The notes: generated from the letters alone by a model not told the origin. Shown: positions 22,340 to 33,859, numbered from the stretch's first letter. The stretch: DNA of 64,000 nucleotides from Harmonia axyridis (GCF_914767665.1 NC_059507.1:2170001-2234000), one strand, 5' to 3'. Translations and numbers: made by a program.

Positions 22340-23340
22340 TTTGCCTTCAATTAGTCCTGTAGAAAGATGGATTGCTGAATTTGAACGTGATCGTACAAGC
22401 CTTGAAAACGATCCTCGTCAAGGACGTTCAAAAACAGCAACAACACCAGATATCGTGAAAAGAATACAGGATATAGTATTGGGAAATCGTAGAGTAAATG
22501 CAAGAGATTTATAAAGATAAGATTTATAGGCATCTAATTGGGAAGTCTAAGCATTATTTGATTGAAGTATTGGGTTTCAGAAAGCTGTGTGCGAAATTGG
22601 TACCGCATTTGCTAAGACTGGAACAAAAACACATTCGAATGCGACCTTTTCAGTAACATTCAAAGTGTTTTTGGAAAGATAGAGTGGATTTTGTGAGTCG
22701 ATTCATCTTTATGGATGAGATTTGAGTCTATCACCATGATCCTGAATCAAAACAAGAGGCCAAAGAGTGATGTGAACCCAGTTCATCGGCTCCGAAATGA
22801 CTTCGTATCCAGAAATCGTCCAAGAAGGTGTAAGCATCAGTTTTTTGATATACGAGAGGAATTTTGATTGTGGATTACTTGAAAACTGATGAAGCTTAAA
22901 TTCTGAGTATAATTGTGACCTCTTGGATTAGCTGAAGTAAACATTTCGTGAAAAATGACCAGGATTGCAGATGGTAAAAATTCTTTATCATCAGGACAAT
23001 ACACCGTGTAACAAGAGCATTTTGAAAATGGCTAAATCCATGAAAGTTCGAATTGTTAGAGCATCCGCTGTATCCACCAGATTGGGCCCCTAGCGACTTC
23101 CATCTGCTTCTAAACTTGAAAATATCCATGCGTAGAAAACGTTTTTCATCAAATAATGAGGCCATACCAGCTGCAGAATGTATATTGCAACCCTTCCAGA
23201 TTCCCACTTCAGGCATGGAATTCATAAATTGAAAACTCGTTGGAACAAGTGTTTTGATATTCAGGTAGACTTTTCTGAATGATAAATTGAATTTCAAACC
23301 ATAAAATTGTGTTTTTCTTATTCAACCGCAAAACTTATTG
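22340..23340 (+). pseudogene. Strongly decayed mariner
   Basis: Mariner order is preserved through many frame changes: VERWIAEFERDRTSLENDPR and RSKTATTPDIVKRIQDIVL (22350-22500), then a damaged first catalytic region, then the second-Asp segment (ATCATCAGGACAATACACCG at 22987), then HPLYPPDWAPSDFHLLLNLK (third Asp, about 23065-23120) and RKRFSSNNEA. I count more than ten disruptions. Terminal repeats are not clear, though TTGTTCGAAAAGGGAGGG near 22295 may be the left end. Confidence 0.85.
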
Positions 23341-23394
23341 AACAATCTTTAGGTACAGACAAAACAATATAATTTTTAAATTTTTGTTACTCAC

Positions 23395-23600
23395 ATCAAC
23401 TGTTATCCCCGGCAGGGAAAAAGATTGGGCACGTGGAACGTCATTCGGCACAAATCTGTAAAACTCGTGGCCATCCTTGTACCATTTGACGGAATATAAT
23501 GTTTCGCCTTCCAAGTCGAAGTAACATTCCAATGTGACACTTTGATTCCTGACTGCATGCGTAGGAACTCTCAACTCTTCTAGTTCTATTGAAAATACAT
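23395..23600 (-). CDS. Beaten-path (Beat) family exon, first half of the V-type Ig domain
   Basis: A 206-nt internal exon. The acceptor TTTCTTCATTTCAG lies just upstream (complement of 23601-23614) and the donor GTGAGT just downstream (complement of 23389-23394). Two nucleotides complete a split codon, then 68 codons run to the donor in phase 0. The protein reads ELRVPTHAVRNQSVTLECYF, then LYSVKWYKDGHEFYRFVP and PGITVD. The Cys in LECYF, the Trp of VKWYK and the HEFYR motif are the marks of Beat proteins, secreted or membrane Ig proteins that bind Side-family receptors in insect axon guidance. No stop or frameshift interrupts it. The next exon (second Ig cysteine) and the signal-peptide exon were not found, so the introns probably exceed the window. 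Confidence 0.88.
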
Positions 23601-23688
23601 CTGAAATGAAGAAAAAACGAAGTCTTAAATCTGTGTTAATTGATATAGTCCATTTATTTCAGCAATGAGATGACGTCAGCGGTACAGC

Positions 23689-25200
23689 TAGGGATTCATG
23701 GTTTGGCTTGATTTTCAAGCTTATTTGCGTGAGCTTGATTTGATTTCAAGTCAAGCTCAAGTCGAGTAGTAGTTTCTCAATCTCAAGTCAAGTATTTATT
23801 TATCAAGAACTTGAATCTAATAATCTACTTGATTTTAAGCTGTTTTATTGTGTAGTTTCACATCAATAAAATAATAATGAAATGAGAAGGAACCTTGCAA
23901 AAAACAGCTTTAGTTAATCAACTTTTTGTATCAAAGAATCCAAAATATTTTGAAATAGAAACAAAACTTAAATCATTAGAAATCATAACAAAATAAAAAA
24001 TAATAAAAAAAAGTTTCCCAATATTGAGAAACCTCCAGGCTCTGTTCGATTTGATAATTTTCCATGCAGGATCTAAAACACATGAGGCATCGTATAGATT
24101 TGTCGCCTAACATATTGCGGGTTTTTGTAACTTGAGGAGCAGCTCTGGAAAATTGTCTTGATGAAAAATCCTTTTTTCTTCTCTCGGGAAGGTTTTGAAC
24201 GAAACAAGACACATTAAACAGAAGAAAAATTCAGGATTTCACCGAATCTTATGTGAAACAAGAGAAATAAACAATATTCAAAATACTGGAATGCTGATAA
24301 GTGATTTAATACTTGGTATTTCCACCCCTTGCGTTGATTACAGTTCGGCAACGACGGTTCATACTCAAAATGAGTGATCTTAAAATGTTCTGATCTAATC
24401 CTTCCCAGATTTCTCTGAGTTGGATTCCTAAGTCATTAAGAGTAGCTGGATGATTTTCTGAACTTCTCAGCCTTCTATTGAGGTTGTCCCAAACCTGCTC
24501 AATCGGATTGAGATCTGGACTTCTTGCTGGCCATTCCATTCGAGAGACTTCAACCTCTTCAAGGTACTCCTGAACGATGCGCGCACGATGGGGTCTGGCA
24601 TTATCGTCCATAAAAATGAAATTTTCACCAATGTATGGGGCAAATGGCACTACATGATCTTCAAGAATGTTCCTTATTTACCTATCAGCATTCATAGCTC
24701 CATTATCAATGACCACTAGGTCTGTGCGAGCAGTCAAAGATATTCCACCCCATACCATAAGCGATCCTCCCACGAAACCAGTAGTATTCAGGAAATTGCA
24801 CTGAGCATATCTTTCATGTGGACGTGAAGGGAACGTCGATCACAATGGTAGAGGCAGAATCTAGACTCATCTGTGAAAAGAACTCTTTCCCACTCAGCCT
24901 CTTCCCAATGGATATGCTCTCTCGCAAAATCCAAACGCGCCCTTCGATGGGCTGGGGTAAAAGCTGGGCCTCTTGCCGTGGTCTACTCCTTCACTTGTAG
25001 AATAAATTTGTAATTTCCATAATGTGCGTTAATTTTTTTGCGCAGTGTATATGCCGTGCGACGCGTGCATATCAAGCTCAAGTAATATCAAGTAGCTTGA
25101 TATCAAGTCAAGCAATAAATATCTTAAATCAAGTCAAGTCAAGCTCAACTATGTAATTTTTCACGAGCTTCATTTTCAAGTCAAGTAGTTGGTTAAAAGC
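23689..25200 (-). mobile_element. hAT element, copy 2, split by Tc1
   Basis: One end (TAGGGATTCATGG) lies at 23689, with CTTGA-rich subterminal sequence to about 23860. On the minus strand QVTKTRNMLGDKSIRC and MENYQIEQSLEVSQY (24020-24170) extend the hAT C-terminal domain beyond what copy 1 keeps. A Tc1 element occupies about 24200-25050. Subterminal sequence resumes at 25051-25200, but the second terminus is missing. Confidence 0.85.
24200..25050 (-). mobile_element. Tc1-like DD34E element, nested in hAT
   Basis: The 5' end ATACACTGCGCAAAAAAATT is at 25050 (minus strand) and abuts hAT sequence at a TA. The catalytic domain is nearly complete: RVLFTDESRFCLYH (first Asp, about 24870), then after one frameshift MVWGGISL, an in-frame TAA, and FMDDNARPHRARIV (second Asp) with SPDLNPIEQVWDNL (Glu, 34 residues later) in the ORF 24306-24650. 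The N-terminal helix-turn-helix and the 3' inverted repeat are deleted. Confidence 0.9.
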
Positions 25201-25940
25201 GTTCAAATAATGAAAACGAACGGTACATAATCTCAATAATTCATCCTCTTCCTGAAATATACAAAATTACTTCTTTCGTATACAGATAACTCAGGGGGTA
25301 TCACAACAAAACTTTTCCATTTTATAAATTCGTATACCGTTGAAGGAAAAGCAACTACCTTGCAATCTTTGGTTGTGACAGGAGCTGAAACGCCGCTAAA
25401 TCGACAAACGTCATATTTTCCTTTCTCCTCACTTCCCCCTCTTATTTATACTTTATCTGCATTCACAGTAGAACGCTCGAGTGAGTCTTCTATTCAATGA
25501 GACTCGGAGAAGATAGAAACATCCATAAATTTCATTAATACTCCCTAAAACCAAAAGAGTTTCCAGATGCCGTCATCGTTCAGCCCGCTGTTTACACTTC
25601 CGCGACTACAGCATTGAGATATTGATCCTTCCGACGTTCTTCTATACTGCTGTTTTCTTGCTTACACACACGCCCAATATTTTTTGTGTGGATGGTGGAT
25701 TCTCCGGATATTTTTCCAGCACGCGGAAATAACAATATGAGGAATAAGCTGTTTCCGAATACAAAAGGAATGTTTGATATTTGGGTCTTGCCCGAAATTG
25801 AGTTCAAATAACATAAAACGATAACTGTTTTTTCTCCAAACCGATCGCTCTATTATTTCGTCAAAATATTAGGTGTACAACTTTGTTTCCGCCGTTTTTT
25901 TTTTCCAAAAGTTTAGGTTCATTGTAGAAAACTGGTTATA
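25201..25940. other. Unassigned sequence
   Basis: No convincing ORF or repeat over about 740 bp. Confidence 0.4.
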
Positions 25941-26644
25941 AAGGGTGTTTTTTTTCGAGGTATATAACTTTAAATTGGCATTACTGTTCAAGATGGCGAC
26001 CGATTTAACAGCTGTCAAGTGATTTATTTTCAGTTTGGTTTGGCAATTCATTAAATTTAGCCAAACGATCATCAAGTAAGGCGTAGATTCGTCGAATGGG
26101 CCCAAAATGAGATTGCCGTTGTTCCCGATTTTCATAAGCGAATTTTGTTAAGCGATGAAGCGCACTTCTGGTTGAATGGCTACGTCAACAAACAAAACTG
26201 TCACATTTGGAGTGAAGCTAATCCCCAAGTGTATGTCGAAACACCGTTACATCCAGAAAAACTGACTGTTTGGTGCGCTTTATGGGCTGGTGGAATCATT
26301 GGTCCGTACTTCTTCAAAAACGATGATTGCCAGAACGTTAAAGTCAATGGTGATCGGTATAGAGCCATGATTACTAACTTTTTCATTCATGAATTGAACA
26401 ACCATGATGTCCAGGAGCTGTGGTTCCAACAAGACGGCGCAACATGTCACACAGCTCGTGCCACAATCGATTTATTGAAAGACACGTTTGGTGACCGCCT
26501 AATTTCACGTTTTGGACCTGTGAATTGGCCTCCAAGATCTTGTGATTTAACACCTCTAGACTACTTTCTGTGGGGCTATGTGAAGTCATTGGTCTATGCG
26601 GATAAGCCACAAACCCTTGACCATTTGGAAGACAACATTCGCCA
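25941..26644 (+). mobile_element. DD41D Tc1/mariner, copy F, different deletion, 3' end lost
   Basis: The left end AAGGGTGTTTTTTTTCGAGG at 25941 follows TA. Unlike the other copies it keeps DNA before the first Asp: the frame near 26080 reads RRFVEWAQNEIAVVPDFHKR then ILLSDEAHFW. It therefore carries an independent deletion and preserves linker sequence missing elsewhere. A 169-codon ORF (26145-26654) covers the three Asp motifs. It breaks off at about 26644, where an unrelated mariner fragment begins. Confidence 0.9.
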
Positions 26645-26870
26645 CTCACATTGATCCAGCCAATTCTTGTTGCGTTTGACACCAGTCTTGATCAAGTAAT
26701 GCCTGCAATTCTGCATCTTCGAAAACCTCCTTTCTCGCTGGTTTTCGACGTCAAAATCAGCGTTTTTGAACCGTTGAAACCACTCTCGGCACGTTTTTTC
26801 TCTAATAGCTGCCTCACCATAGTTATTTGAGAGCATTCGATGTTCATTTCAATATTCGAAAAAGCCAACT
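26645..26870 (-). pseudogene. Mariner N-terminal fragment joined to DD41D copy F
   Basis: The minus-strand frames read MLSNNYGEAAIREKTCREWF, QRFKNADFDVEN and, in another frame, VFEDAELQALLDQDWCQTQQ. These are the helix-turn-helix and linker of a mariner transposase, distinct from the irritans-like copies elsewhere. Frameshifted and truncated on both sides. Confidence 0.8.
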
Positions 26871-27382
26871 GCGATATTAATGAAGAAATAATGGCCAACG
26901 AAAGTGCGATTAAACAGGAATATGGCTTGATTAAATTCTGATCTTTGGGTGGTACAAATTCACGTGGCCTCGAATTTTGTCATTCGATCGCCGTAAATGG
27001 GAATCCCAGCGGCACAAAAGATGTCGACTACCCCAGTAGGTGTGCCAGAATCGATTCAAAACGAATAAATCGAATTTATACGAATCTACTCTCCCACCTG
27101 AAGCTCAAGGTTATATTATGCGACACCAATTTGGAATTTTATTTCCCGCTCATGAATAAGATCCACTAGAAAGTTTTCAAAAGGAAACTTCTCCTGATAA
27201 TTTTCATTCGGAATCCAGACTATTCATTCCTTCACAATAAATGTATTGTGCGCAATTTCTGATTATCGTATGAATTTTCCGAATCGACTAAATGATTTAA
27301 ATTAAATTTAATTTCCATCTCGATCGAACATGCAGTTTTGAAATAAGCAGTAACAATAAATTTCCATCGATCTCTGGGATTT
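26871..27382. other. Unassigned sequence
   Basis: No ORF above 74 codons and no repeat recognised. Confidence 0.4.
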
Positions 27383-28294
27383 TTTAAATTGCAATAAAAC
27401 AACGATGGATTATTCGATTGACATGAATTTTATTTATCCGCAAGATAATCTTGCGGCATTACATTTTAAATATGATTTCTGGCATATGACCGCCACGGCT
27501 GGCTCGGATGTAGTCCAATCTAGACGTCCAATTTTCGATCACTTTTTCCAACATTTGTGGCCGTATATCGGCAATAACACGGCGAATGTTGTCTCTCAAA
27601 TGGTCAAGGGTTTGTGGCTTATCCGCATAGACCAATGACTTTACATAGCCTCACAGAAAGTAGTCTAGCGGTGTTAAATCACAAGATCTTGGAGGCCAAT
27701 TCACAGGTCCAAAACGTGAAATTAGGCGGTCACCAAACGTGTCTTTCAATAAATCGATTGTGGCACGAGCTGTGTGACATGGTGCGCCGTCTTGTTGGAA
27801 CCACAGCTCCTGGACATCATGGTTGTTCAATTCAGGAATGAAAAAGTTAGTAATCATGGCTCTATACCGATCACCATTGACTGTAACGTTCTGGCCATCA
27901 TTGTTTTTGAATAAGTACGGGACCAATGATTCCACCAGCCCATAAAGCGCACCAAACAGTCAGTTTTTCTGGATGTAACGGTGTTTCGACATACACTTGA
28001 GGATTAGCTTCACTCCAAATGCGGCAGATTTGTTTGTTGACGTAGCCATTCAACCAGAAGTGCGCTTCATCGCTAAACAAAATAAAATGGACGTAGTGCG
28101 CGATACGTATTTCGCACAGAACCATTATTTTCGAAATAAAATTGCACTATTTGCAAGCGTTGTTTAGGCGTGAGTCCATTCATAATAAATTGCCAAACCA
28201 AACTGAGACTAAATCATTTGACAGCTGTTAAATCGGTCGCCATCTTGAACAGTAATGCCAACTTAAAGTTATATACCTCGAAAAAAACACCCGT
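27383..28294 (-). mobile_element. DD41D Tc1/mariner deletion derivative, copy G
   Basis: The 5' end (minus strand) is intact, ending at 28294 next to TA. The 3' terminal repeat is missing, the element starting inside the subterminal TTTAAATTGCAATAAAAC. The catalytic region is split by a one-base insertion near 27920 (ORFs 27898-28125 and 27651-27935). The shared deletion junction is at about 28080. Confidence 0.92.
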
Positions 28295-29149
28295 TATTTT
28301 TGATGATATTGTTTATTTAACTAATAAAGTATGTTAGGCGTTACTTTATGAGTACACACAGAACTATTGTTTTTTTGTCTACCCTGTACCAATTGGAATC
28401 AACATGCGAGACATTTTTGGAATCAGCTCAGCTAGAGTAATCGAAAAATTAAGACAAGATGGGGGTCAATTTTTTTAAATGGAACAACCTCATTTGGTCT
28501 CAAGTGCTGATTGAAATGTTCCTGCAAAATTAATATTTGCTGATTATTATAATTTGCAATTATTTAGTTCTGTTACTACCATTTATAACAAATCAACATC
28601 ATTTTATCTAGTCGTTTGTTCTGAAACAAACCCTGCACAACTCTGTCGAAAATTGACAGGTTTCTTCGTACCTCTTGGATTGCTTGTTCTGGAAACTTCC
28701 ATATCAAGTAATTTAGATATCTGAGCGTTGTCAACGAACAGCACAACTACTCCACATTTCACAAACATAACTTTGGCGAGCGACTAATTCAGCCATGTCA
28801 ACGTTTCCAGATAACAAATTCATGACAATCGCTCGTTCTATAGTTATATCCTCGACATCTTCCTTCCCAACATGACCTGAATTGATGACGTTTCTCTTAT
28901 CTTACGTCATATGGTTCATGTATATTTACACAAATGTCATATTATGTCGAAAGGGACACTTGATTGGCAATTACAATTTCTCAAACAATCGGGATTTGAT
29001 GATAATTTTTGAAACCCTTCTGTGGAAGTAGGTAGTAACATTTAATCTATGATCTTCCATATTTGAGTTTTACTATTTCATCTCTGAATACCCTGAATGG
29101 TGAAAGGAAGGTAGAGAGTTTTCCAAGAAGACGGGTAATCAGAGATCGT
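28295..29149. other. Unassigned sequence
   Basis: About 850 bp with no ORF or repeat recognised. Confidence 0.4.
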
Positions 29150-30024
29150 CAATGGACTAGTTTTCATTTTTTTGTAAAGGATTAATTCTAAAAATTTAAG
29201 TAAAATGAAACAAAAATGTGGAAGAATCATTGAAACATCTCTAGAAATGAAAAAGTTATGGGACTTTGAAGTTGCGCTTGGAAGAATAATTTCATAGTCT
29301 AGTGTGTGACGTCACGCCACTTACACGAGGCGACTGGTAGTCGCAGAGTGCTTTGGTGTACAATCACTTGTGCCGTTCGTGTCGTGTTTTGTTCGTTACA
29401 CGATGGCTGAAATGAAAAAAAATCCTACAAATATTGTATTGTGCCTATGTGTGCAAGCACGACAATTAAAAACCCCAATAAATTGTTTATTCATGTACCA
29501 AATGACATAAATCAAAGGAAGAAGTGGTGCAAATTAATGAGGCGTGACTTAATTGGACCCAAAACTACTTCATATGTGTGTGAAGATCATTTTGATGTAA
29601 GTGCCTATCAGTACTAGCTGTCTATTTCTGATAATAAAAATACTAAGGTGTTAGTTGGTTTGAAATAAGTTATTGAGTAAAAATAACTTTGTCCTTTCAC
29701 GAAGCCTTCTTCCATTATGGTGGCATAAAAACAAAACTCGAGTTAAAACTACACTGTACAACTACAAACGGCGCGAGAGCCTTGGCGTGGTTAAGTATTT
29801 AAACGTTATTTATGGTGTAGCGATCACAGGCAAGTGGCGTGACGTCACAGACGAGTCGGAGACCAAAGACGTTCCGCGCTAAAATATGTAAATTCAAATA
29901 ATCTATTTCTCAGTCATTTATTGATGAATCTTCAAAATTTGTTCACTGATTTATCAGTTTTGCTCTATATTTTAATTCTATCGTGTCAAATATAGTATTA
30001 TCAACATCACTAAACTAGTCCATT
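29150..30024 (+). mobile_element. Short TIR element carrying a THAP exon, copy 2
   Basis: Inverse copy of 2740-3611, about 90 percent identical by eye, with the same CAATGGACTAGTT termini (last base of the right end changed) and the same paired TGACGTCA sites (29307-29314 and 29840-29847). The THAP exon is on the plus strand. A 69-codon ORF at 29673-29882 lies beyond the exon and has no recognisable domain. Confidence 0.75.
29435..29596 (+). pseudogene. THAP zinc-finger exon with splice donor
   Basis: 54 codons: CIVPMC supplies the first two zinc ligands, followed by NKLFIHVPNDINQRKKWCKL and, at the end, VCEDHFD with the Cys-x2-His pair. This is the C2CH pattern of THAP domains, short of the usual 80-90 residues because the exon stops at a GTAAGT donor (29597-29602). 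The only upstream ATG (29403) is out of frame by one base in an A-run, as in copy 1 but by a different indel. Zinc-dependent DNA binding is the known role of the family; nothing here shows it is expressed. Confidence 0.7.
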
Positions 30025-30480
30025 ATGGCACCGCTCACCGATTCTTCGTAGAGCTCCCGGTTTTGAGGAAATTTGAACTCGAAATTTGGGAAAAAATTTA
30101 ATTTGCCTTTAAAAATCGTTATATCTCCTGAAGTATTCGTCACAGACCCCTCAAATAAAAATTCATCTATTTTTTGTTCGAAAATTCCGGTTTTTCACAT
30201 ATAATTTCTGAAATAATGTACTAATCGCCGAATTGCAAGCATTTTCGTGATCTGCATAGTCGAATCAATCAATGAAATGATACAATATTTCCATGAAGGT
30301 ACTTTTTTTTTCAGGTTTTTTTTTTGAAGAAAAATTTTTCAGGTGAGATTCAAATTCGGAATATCAGAGATCGTCAATTCAGGCACCGCATTCTCTTCAA
30401 AATTCAGTGATTTTTTTTTTGACAATAAACTCTTCATTTCTTATCAAAATGAATTGTCTTAGTGAACAACACTTTACTTC
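30025..30480. other. Unassigned sequence with a possible empty-site paralogue
   Basis: 30363-30385 (CAGAGATCGTCAATTCAGGC) resembles the two flanks of the THAP element joined together (CAGAGATCGTCAA before it and TGGCACCGC after it). The rest is featureless. Confidence 0.35.
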
Positions 30481-30560
30481 ACGTAGTGTCCACAGATATT
30501 CAGACTTTGGTTACATCGGAAGCCGAGAGGTTGCAGGTTCGAAACCCAGTCACTTTTTCA
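30481..30560 (+). repeat. Possible tRNA-like sequence
   Basis: A box B-like GGTTCGAAACC at 30536-30546 is preceded by GAAGCCGAGAGGTTGC. Box A is poorly conserved. It could be a decayed tRNA-derived SINE head. Confidence 0.3.
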
Positions 30561-31740
30561 AACCATCTCATTTCCCGCTTTTCCAATTATTTGGATTTAT
30601 ATATATTCTATAGCACCATTCTGTGTTTCAGTCGTGAATCGCGGAATGAAAAATTCTACCTTTTGGGCAAAACGCGAAACGTATATGTGGCTTAATTGAA
30701 AATGATCCTTGATGCAGACCGGAATAGGGCTTGGCTTTTGGAAATGAGCCGGAATAGGTCGTGAGTATCAATCCGCATACTTTCAAAAACATACTGTTCG
30801 TGCCTATTGGGTAGTTTTTCAAATGGATGTGTTTTAATTAAACCGTATTGTCCTGCATTCCGGCCATCACGTGCACACAACGAAAAAGAAATTCATTCGT
30901 ATCAATTGCGTACAATGGATTGCACCCGATCGGTTTTTGAAGTATCAAACTGGCATTTCAATGGGGTCGTGATGTTATGCTACGATATTTCTTTTTTCGG
31001 CGCCCGTTCGCCGTACAGATCGCTCTTTAATTTTGGCACAATGTTTTTTTATTTTCGAATGAGAAATCAGCCTTCCTGTCTCTCCTAATGAAGACAACCA
31101 TGGGATATTCGTTCCTCTTTTGGGCTTGACATTCTAACCAACAAATTGACTTGAAAATCATGCTTAAAAAGAATATCGTTACAAAATTGGGCTTCTTGTC
31201 AATTATGAATAGTATTTTCTCTAATTCTGTGGTTATTCCGTTCATTCTTCCACATCTTGTAGAACAAAATCGTGCGAGAATATATCAGAAACGCACTGTT
31301 TTCATGGTTATATTTTATTATTATATGTTGGTACTCCGAACTTTCCGCCACGGCTTTATCTGTCAATTCATCAATTTGCCTTAAAGAAATCAGTTCTGCC
31401 AACCAACATTTTTCAATGCAAAAATCACTAAATTATATTTATCGAAATATCTCATTAATTTCAATGAAAATGCAATGAATTAGAGAAAATAATGTATAAT
31501 ACTCGTACAGAAGACTCATTCTACCACTCGTTCATTCTAAAACTCGCCACTTCGTGGCTCGTTTTTGAATTTTGAACTCGTGGAAGAATATCAATGCCTT
31601 CTGCACTTGTATTATAAATAACTATTCTGAAACATATTCTCCCCAGGTAATGAAATTGTATTTTTATATGCTGACTTTTTCAATCATGCATTCCTTATTC
31701 GTTTGAAGACATGTTTTTCTTACTTTTCGAATTACTGTGT
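30561..31740. other. Unassigned sequence
   Basis: Several 60-90-codon ORFs on both strands overlap and match no family. No repeat partner seen. Confidence 0.4.
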
Positions 31741-32271
31741 GTAGCTTGACGTTTTAACCAACTACTTGACTTGAAAATCCAGCTCGTAAAAAATTACATA
31801 CTTGAGCTTGACTTGACTCGATTTTAGATATTTATTGCTTGACTTGATATCAAGCTACATGATATTATTTGAGCTTGATATGCATGCGTCGCTCGGCATA
31901 TATTTCTGCAATCTCGTGCAAGCTTAGACCAAATAAGAGGATTCCTCGAGCGACAAGAGACTGAAGCATTCGCCAGTGTGACTTTATTTGTAGTTTTCTC
32001 ACATTTCTATGAAATCTATTGGTAGATTTTCGCAGTTTCAGAATTATCTTTCTAAACTTGGCCAAAATGGCCAAGGATTTTAAGTAAACGCCAGCATCTC
32101 CAGCCTGTTGAAAGACAATTTTCCAGAGCTGCTCTTACAGTTACAAAAGAAAACCCGCAATAGGTTAGGCGACAAATCTATAAGATGCCTCATGTGTCTT
32201 AGATCCTGGATGGAAAATTATCAAATCAAATAAAACCTGGAGGTTTCCCGATTTTAAGAAATTTCATTCCC
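31741..32271 (+). mobile_element. hAT element, copy 3, partial
   Basis: Aligns with the left two thirds of copy 1, from just inside its terminus (AGCTTGACGTTTTAACCAAC) through the dimerisation-domain remnant to the GGAGGTTTCCCGATT stretch. Both true ends are missing. Confidence 0.82.
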
Positions 32272-32276
32272 TTAAT

Positions 32277-32530
32277 TGCAACGACCATGACCAGTCCTAA
32301 GTCTAGTCAGAATGCACCAAATATCCCTAGGAAGATTGAAACCTGGAACGTTCTCTGAAGGATCAACGATTAGGCATTTTTTGAAGATATTACAAGAATT
32401 CCATTCCGAATGGCAAATATCCTTGTAACCTTCATAATATTGAAGAAAAGTATTAATCCACAAAGGATTGTGTGACTTCAATCTGGTTCTTCTAGTATCT
32501 AGCAGGTAAGATGCATGACCCATTGGAATA
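32277..32530 (-). pseudogene. LINE ORF2 tail scrap
   Basis: The 83-codon frame (32272-32523) includes PGFNLPRDIWCILTRLRTGHG. An LP...W..L.RLRTGHG segment follows the RNase H or RT domain in many insect LINEs of the Jockey/R1/I type. No other domain is left. It is wedged between a hAT copy and a mariner fragment. Confidence 0.5.
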
Positions 32531-32535
32531 AATAA

Positions 32536-32965
32536 CAGGCCAATTGAAAAGTCCCCAGTCTACCATAGTAAAACACATTTTTTTTTAGCCATATTCCATT
32601 TCATTATGAACAAAGTTGCCTTCGAAGGCGATACAGCGATCTTCCAACTTTTCGATAGCATTTTTGTAGTATTATTTGTCTTTCGCTTCAAAATAGGCCT
32701 CAGTTTCGGCGATTACTTCTTCGATGGCGCTAAACGAGCATTCTTTCGAGGTCCGAGAACAGAAAAAAGTCGCTGGGGGCCAGATCTGGCAAACACGGTG
32801 GATGCAGATGCAATTCGAAGCCCAATTCATGCGATTTCACCATTGTTTTCATTGATTTGTGGCAAGGCGTATAGTCTTGATGAAACAGCACCTTTTCTTT
32901 CTTCAAATGGGGCCTTTTTAAACGATTTCATTCTTCAAACAATCCAATAAGGCTATATAATACGA
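32536..32965 (-). pseudogene. Irritans-like mariner, 3' fragment
   Basis: The 3' inverted repeat CAGGCCAATTGAAAAGTCCC starts at 32535-32536. Reading leftward on the minus strand from 32965: YYIALLDCLKNEIV, FHQD with a CHKSM context, LGFELHLHPP and DLAPSDFFLFSDLERM. The family is that of 18241-19469, but this copy is cut 5' of the second catalytic Asp and frameshifted. Confidence 0.88.
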
Positions 32966-33489
32966 AAACATCCGAATCCCGAATAAGAGAAACAAAACAA
33001 GGGTATCTCCTCTCAGAACATCATAACGGAAAAAGATGAGCAGGAAATTAAATTTATAATCTAGGAGGAGAACGGAACGTTCTTCCTCTGCGTTCAGCGT
33101 AAATATTCAGCGGGTAGGAAGAATTATGTTTTGTCTAATCAGGGAGCCCCGCTCTATTTAACATCGAATTGAATAAGGTCCGGAGTATTTACCGAGAAAC
33201 CAAACTGGAGGGGGGGGGGAGAAAGGATCCGGGATTCTTCGCTGTCTATAAATATAAATGACACGCCCGCACGCCTACCCTTGTCCCCTTGGATGCCGCG
33301 GCATCATTTGCAAAACAAATTGAAGAGTTAACATCGTGCAGCACTTTACAGATTAAGACTGGTCACGGAGAAGCTCATCTGAGCTTTCCGAAGCACGTTC
33401 TTTGTTCGACCGAGGAATGATTTGCAATGAGGTTGCTGCTCGGTTTTCGATCATTTGATCTGGATTCTGGAAATACAGGGTTGTCCGCA
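32966..33489. other. Unassigned sequence
   Basis: Contains a G10 run at about 33210. No ORF or repeat recognised. Confidence 0.4.
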
Positions 33490-33850
33490 TTGGCTAACAT
33501 TTCGCTCAATAAGTAATTGGCGCCTAAACAGTAAATACATAATTTTCTCTTCTATGTTGTCAACGTAGTCATCTTGAAGGATGATACATGTACTCCAATG
33601 ATCTTCTAACTTTTTGAGACCTTGATTTGTCTTTCCTTTCGAAATGGGCTTCAACCTCGGCAATCACTTCTTCATTAGAGCCAAATATCTTTTCCTGAAA
33701 TATTATTTTGAGGTCTTTTGTGGTTGCGAATTCGCTTCTCAAGCGGGTTGGCAACTGCCTCAAAAATATTAAACGCCAATAGAGATATTTAATGATGTCT
33801 TGCACTGCATCCTGATGGTCTATTATGCTTCCCAACAGAGCTGTTCCCAC
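33490..33850 (-). pseudogene. Mariner C-terminal fragment
   Basis: The minus frames give DLKIIFQEKIFGSNEEVIAE, VEAHFERKDKS and, in the next frame, KLEDHWSTCIILQDDYVD, which is the mariner C-terminus after the third Asp. Sequence beyond the stop (ERNVSQCGQPC in translation) recurs in part at 35715, suggesting a shared 3' untranslated region. Confidence 0.8.
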
Positions 33851-33859
33851 CACAGCACT

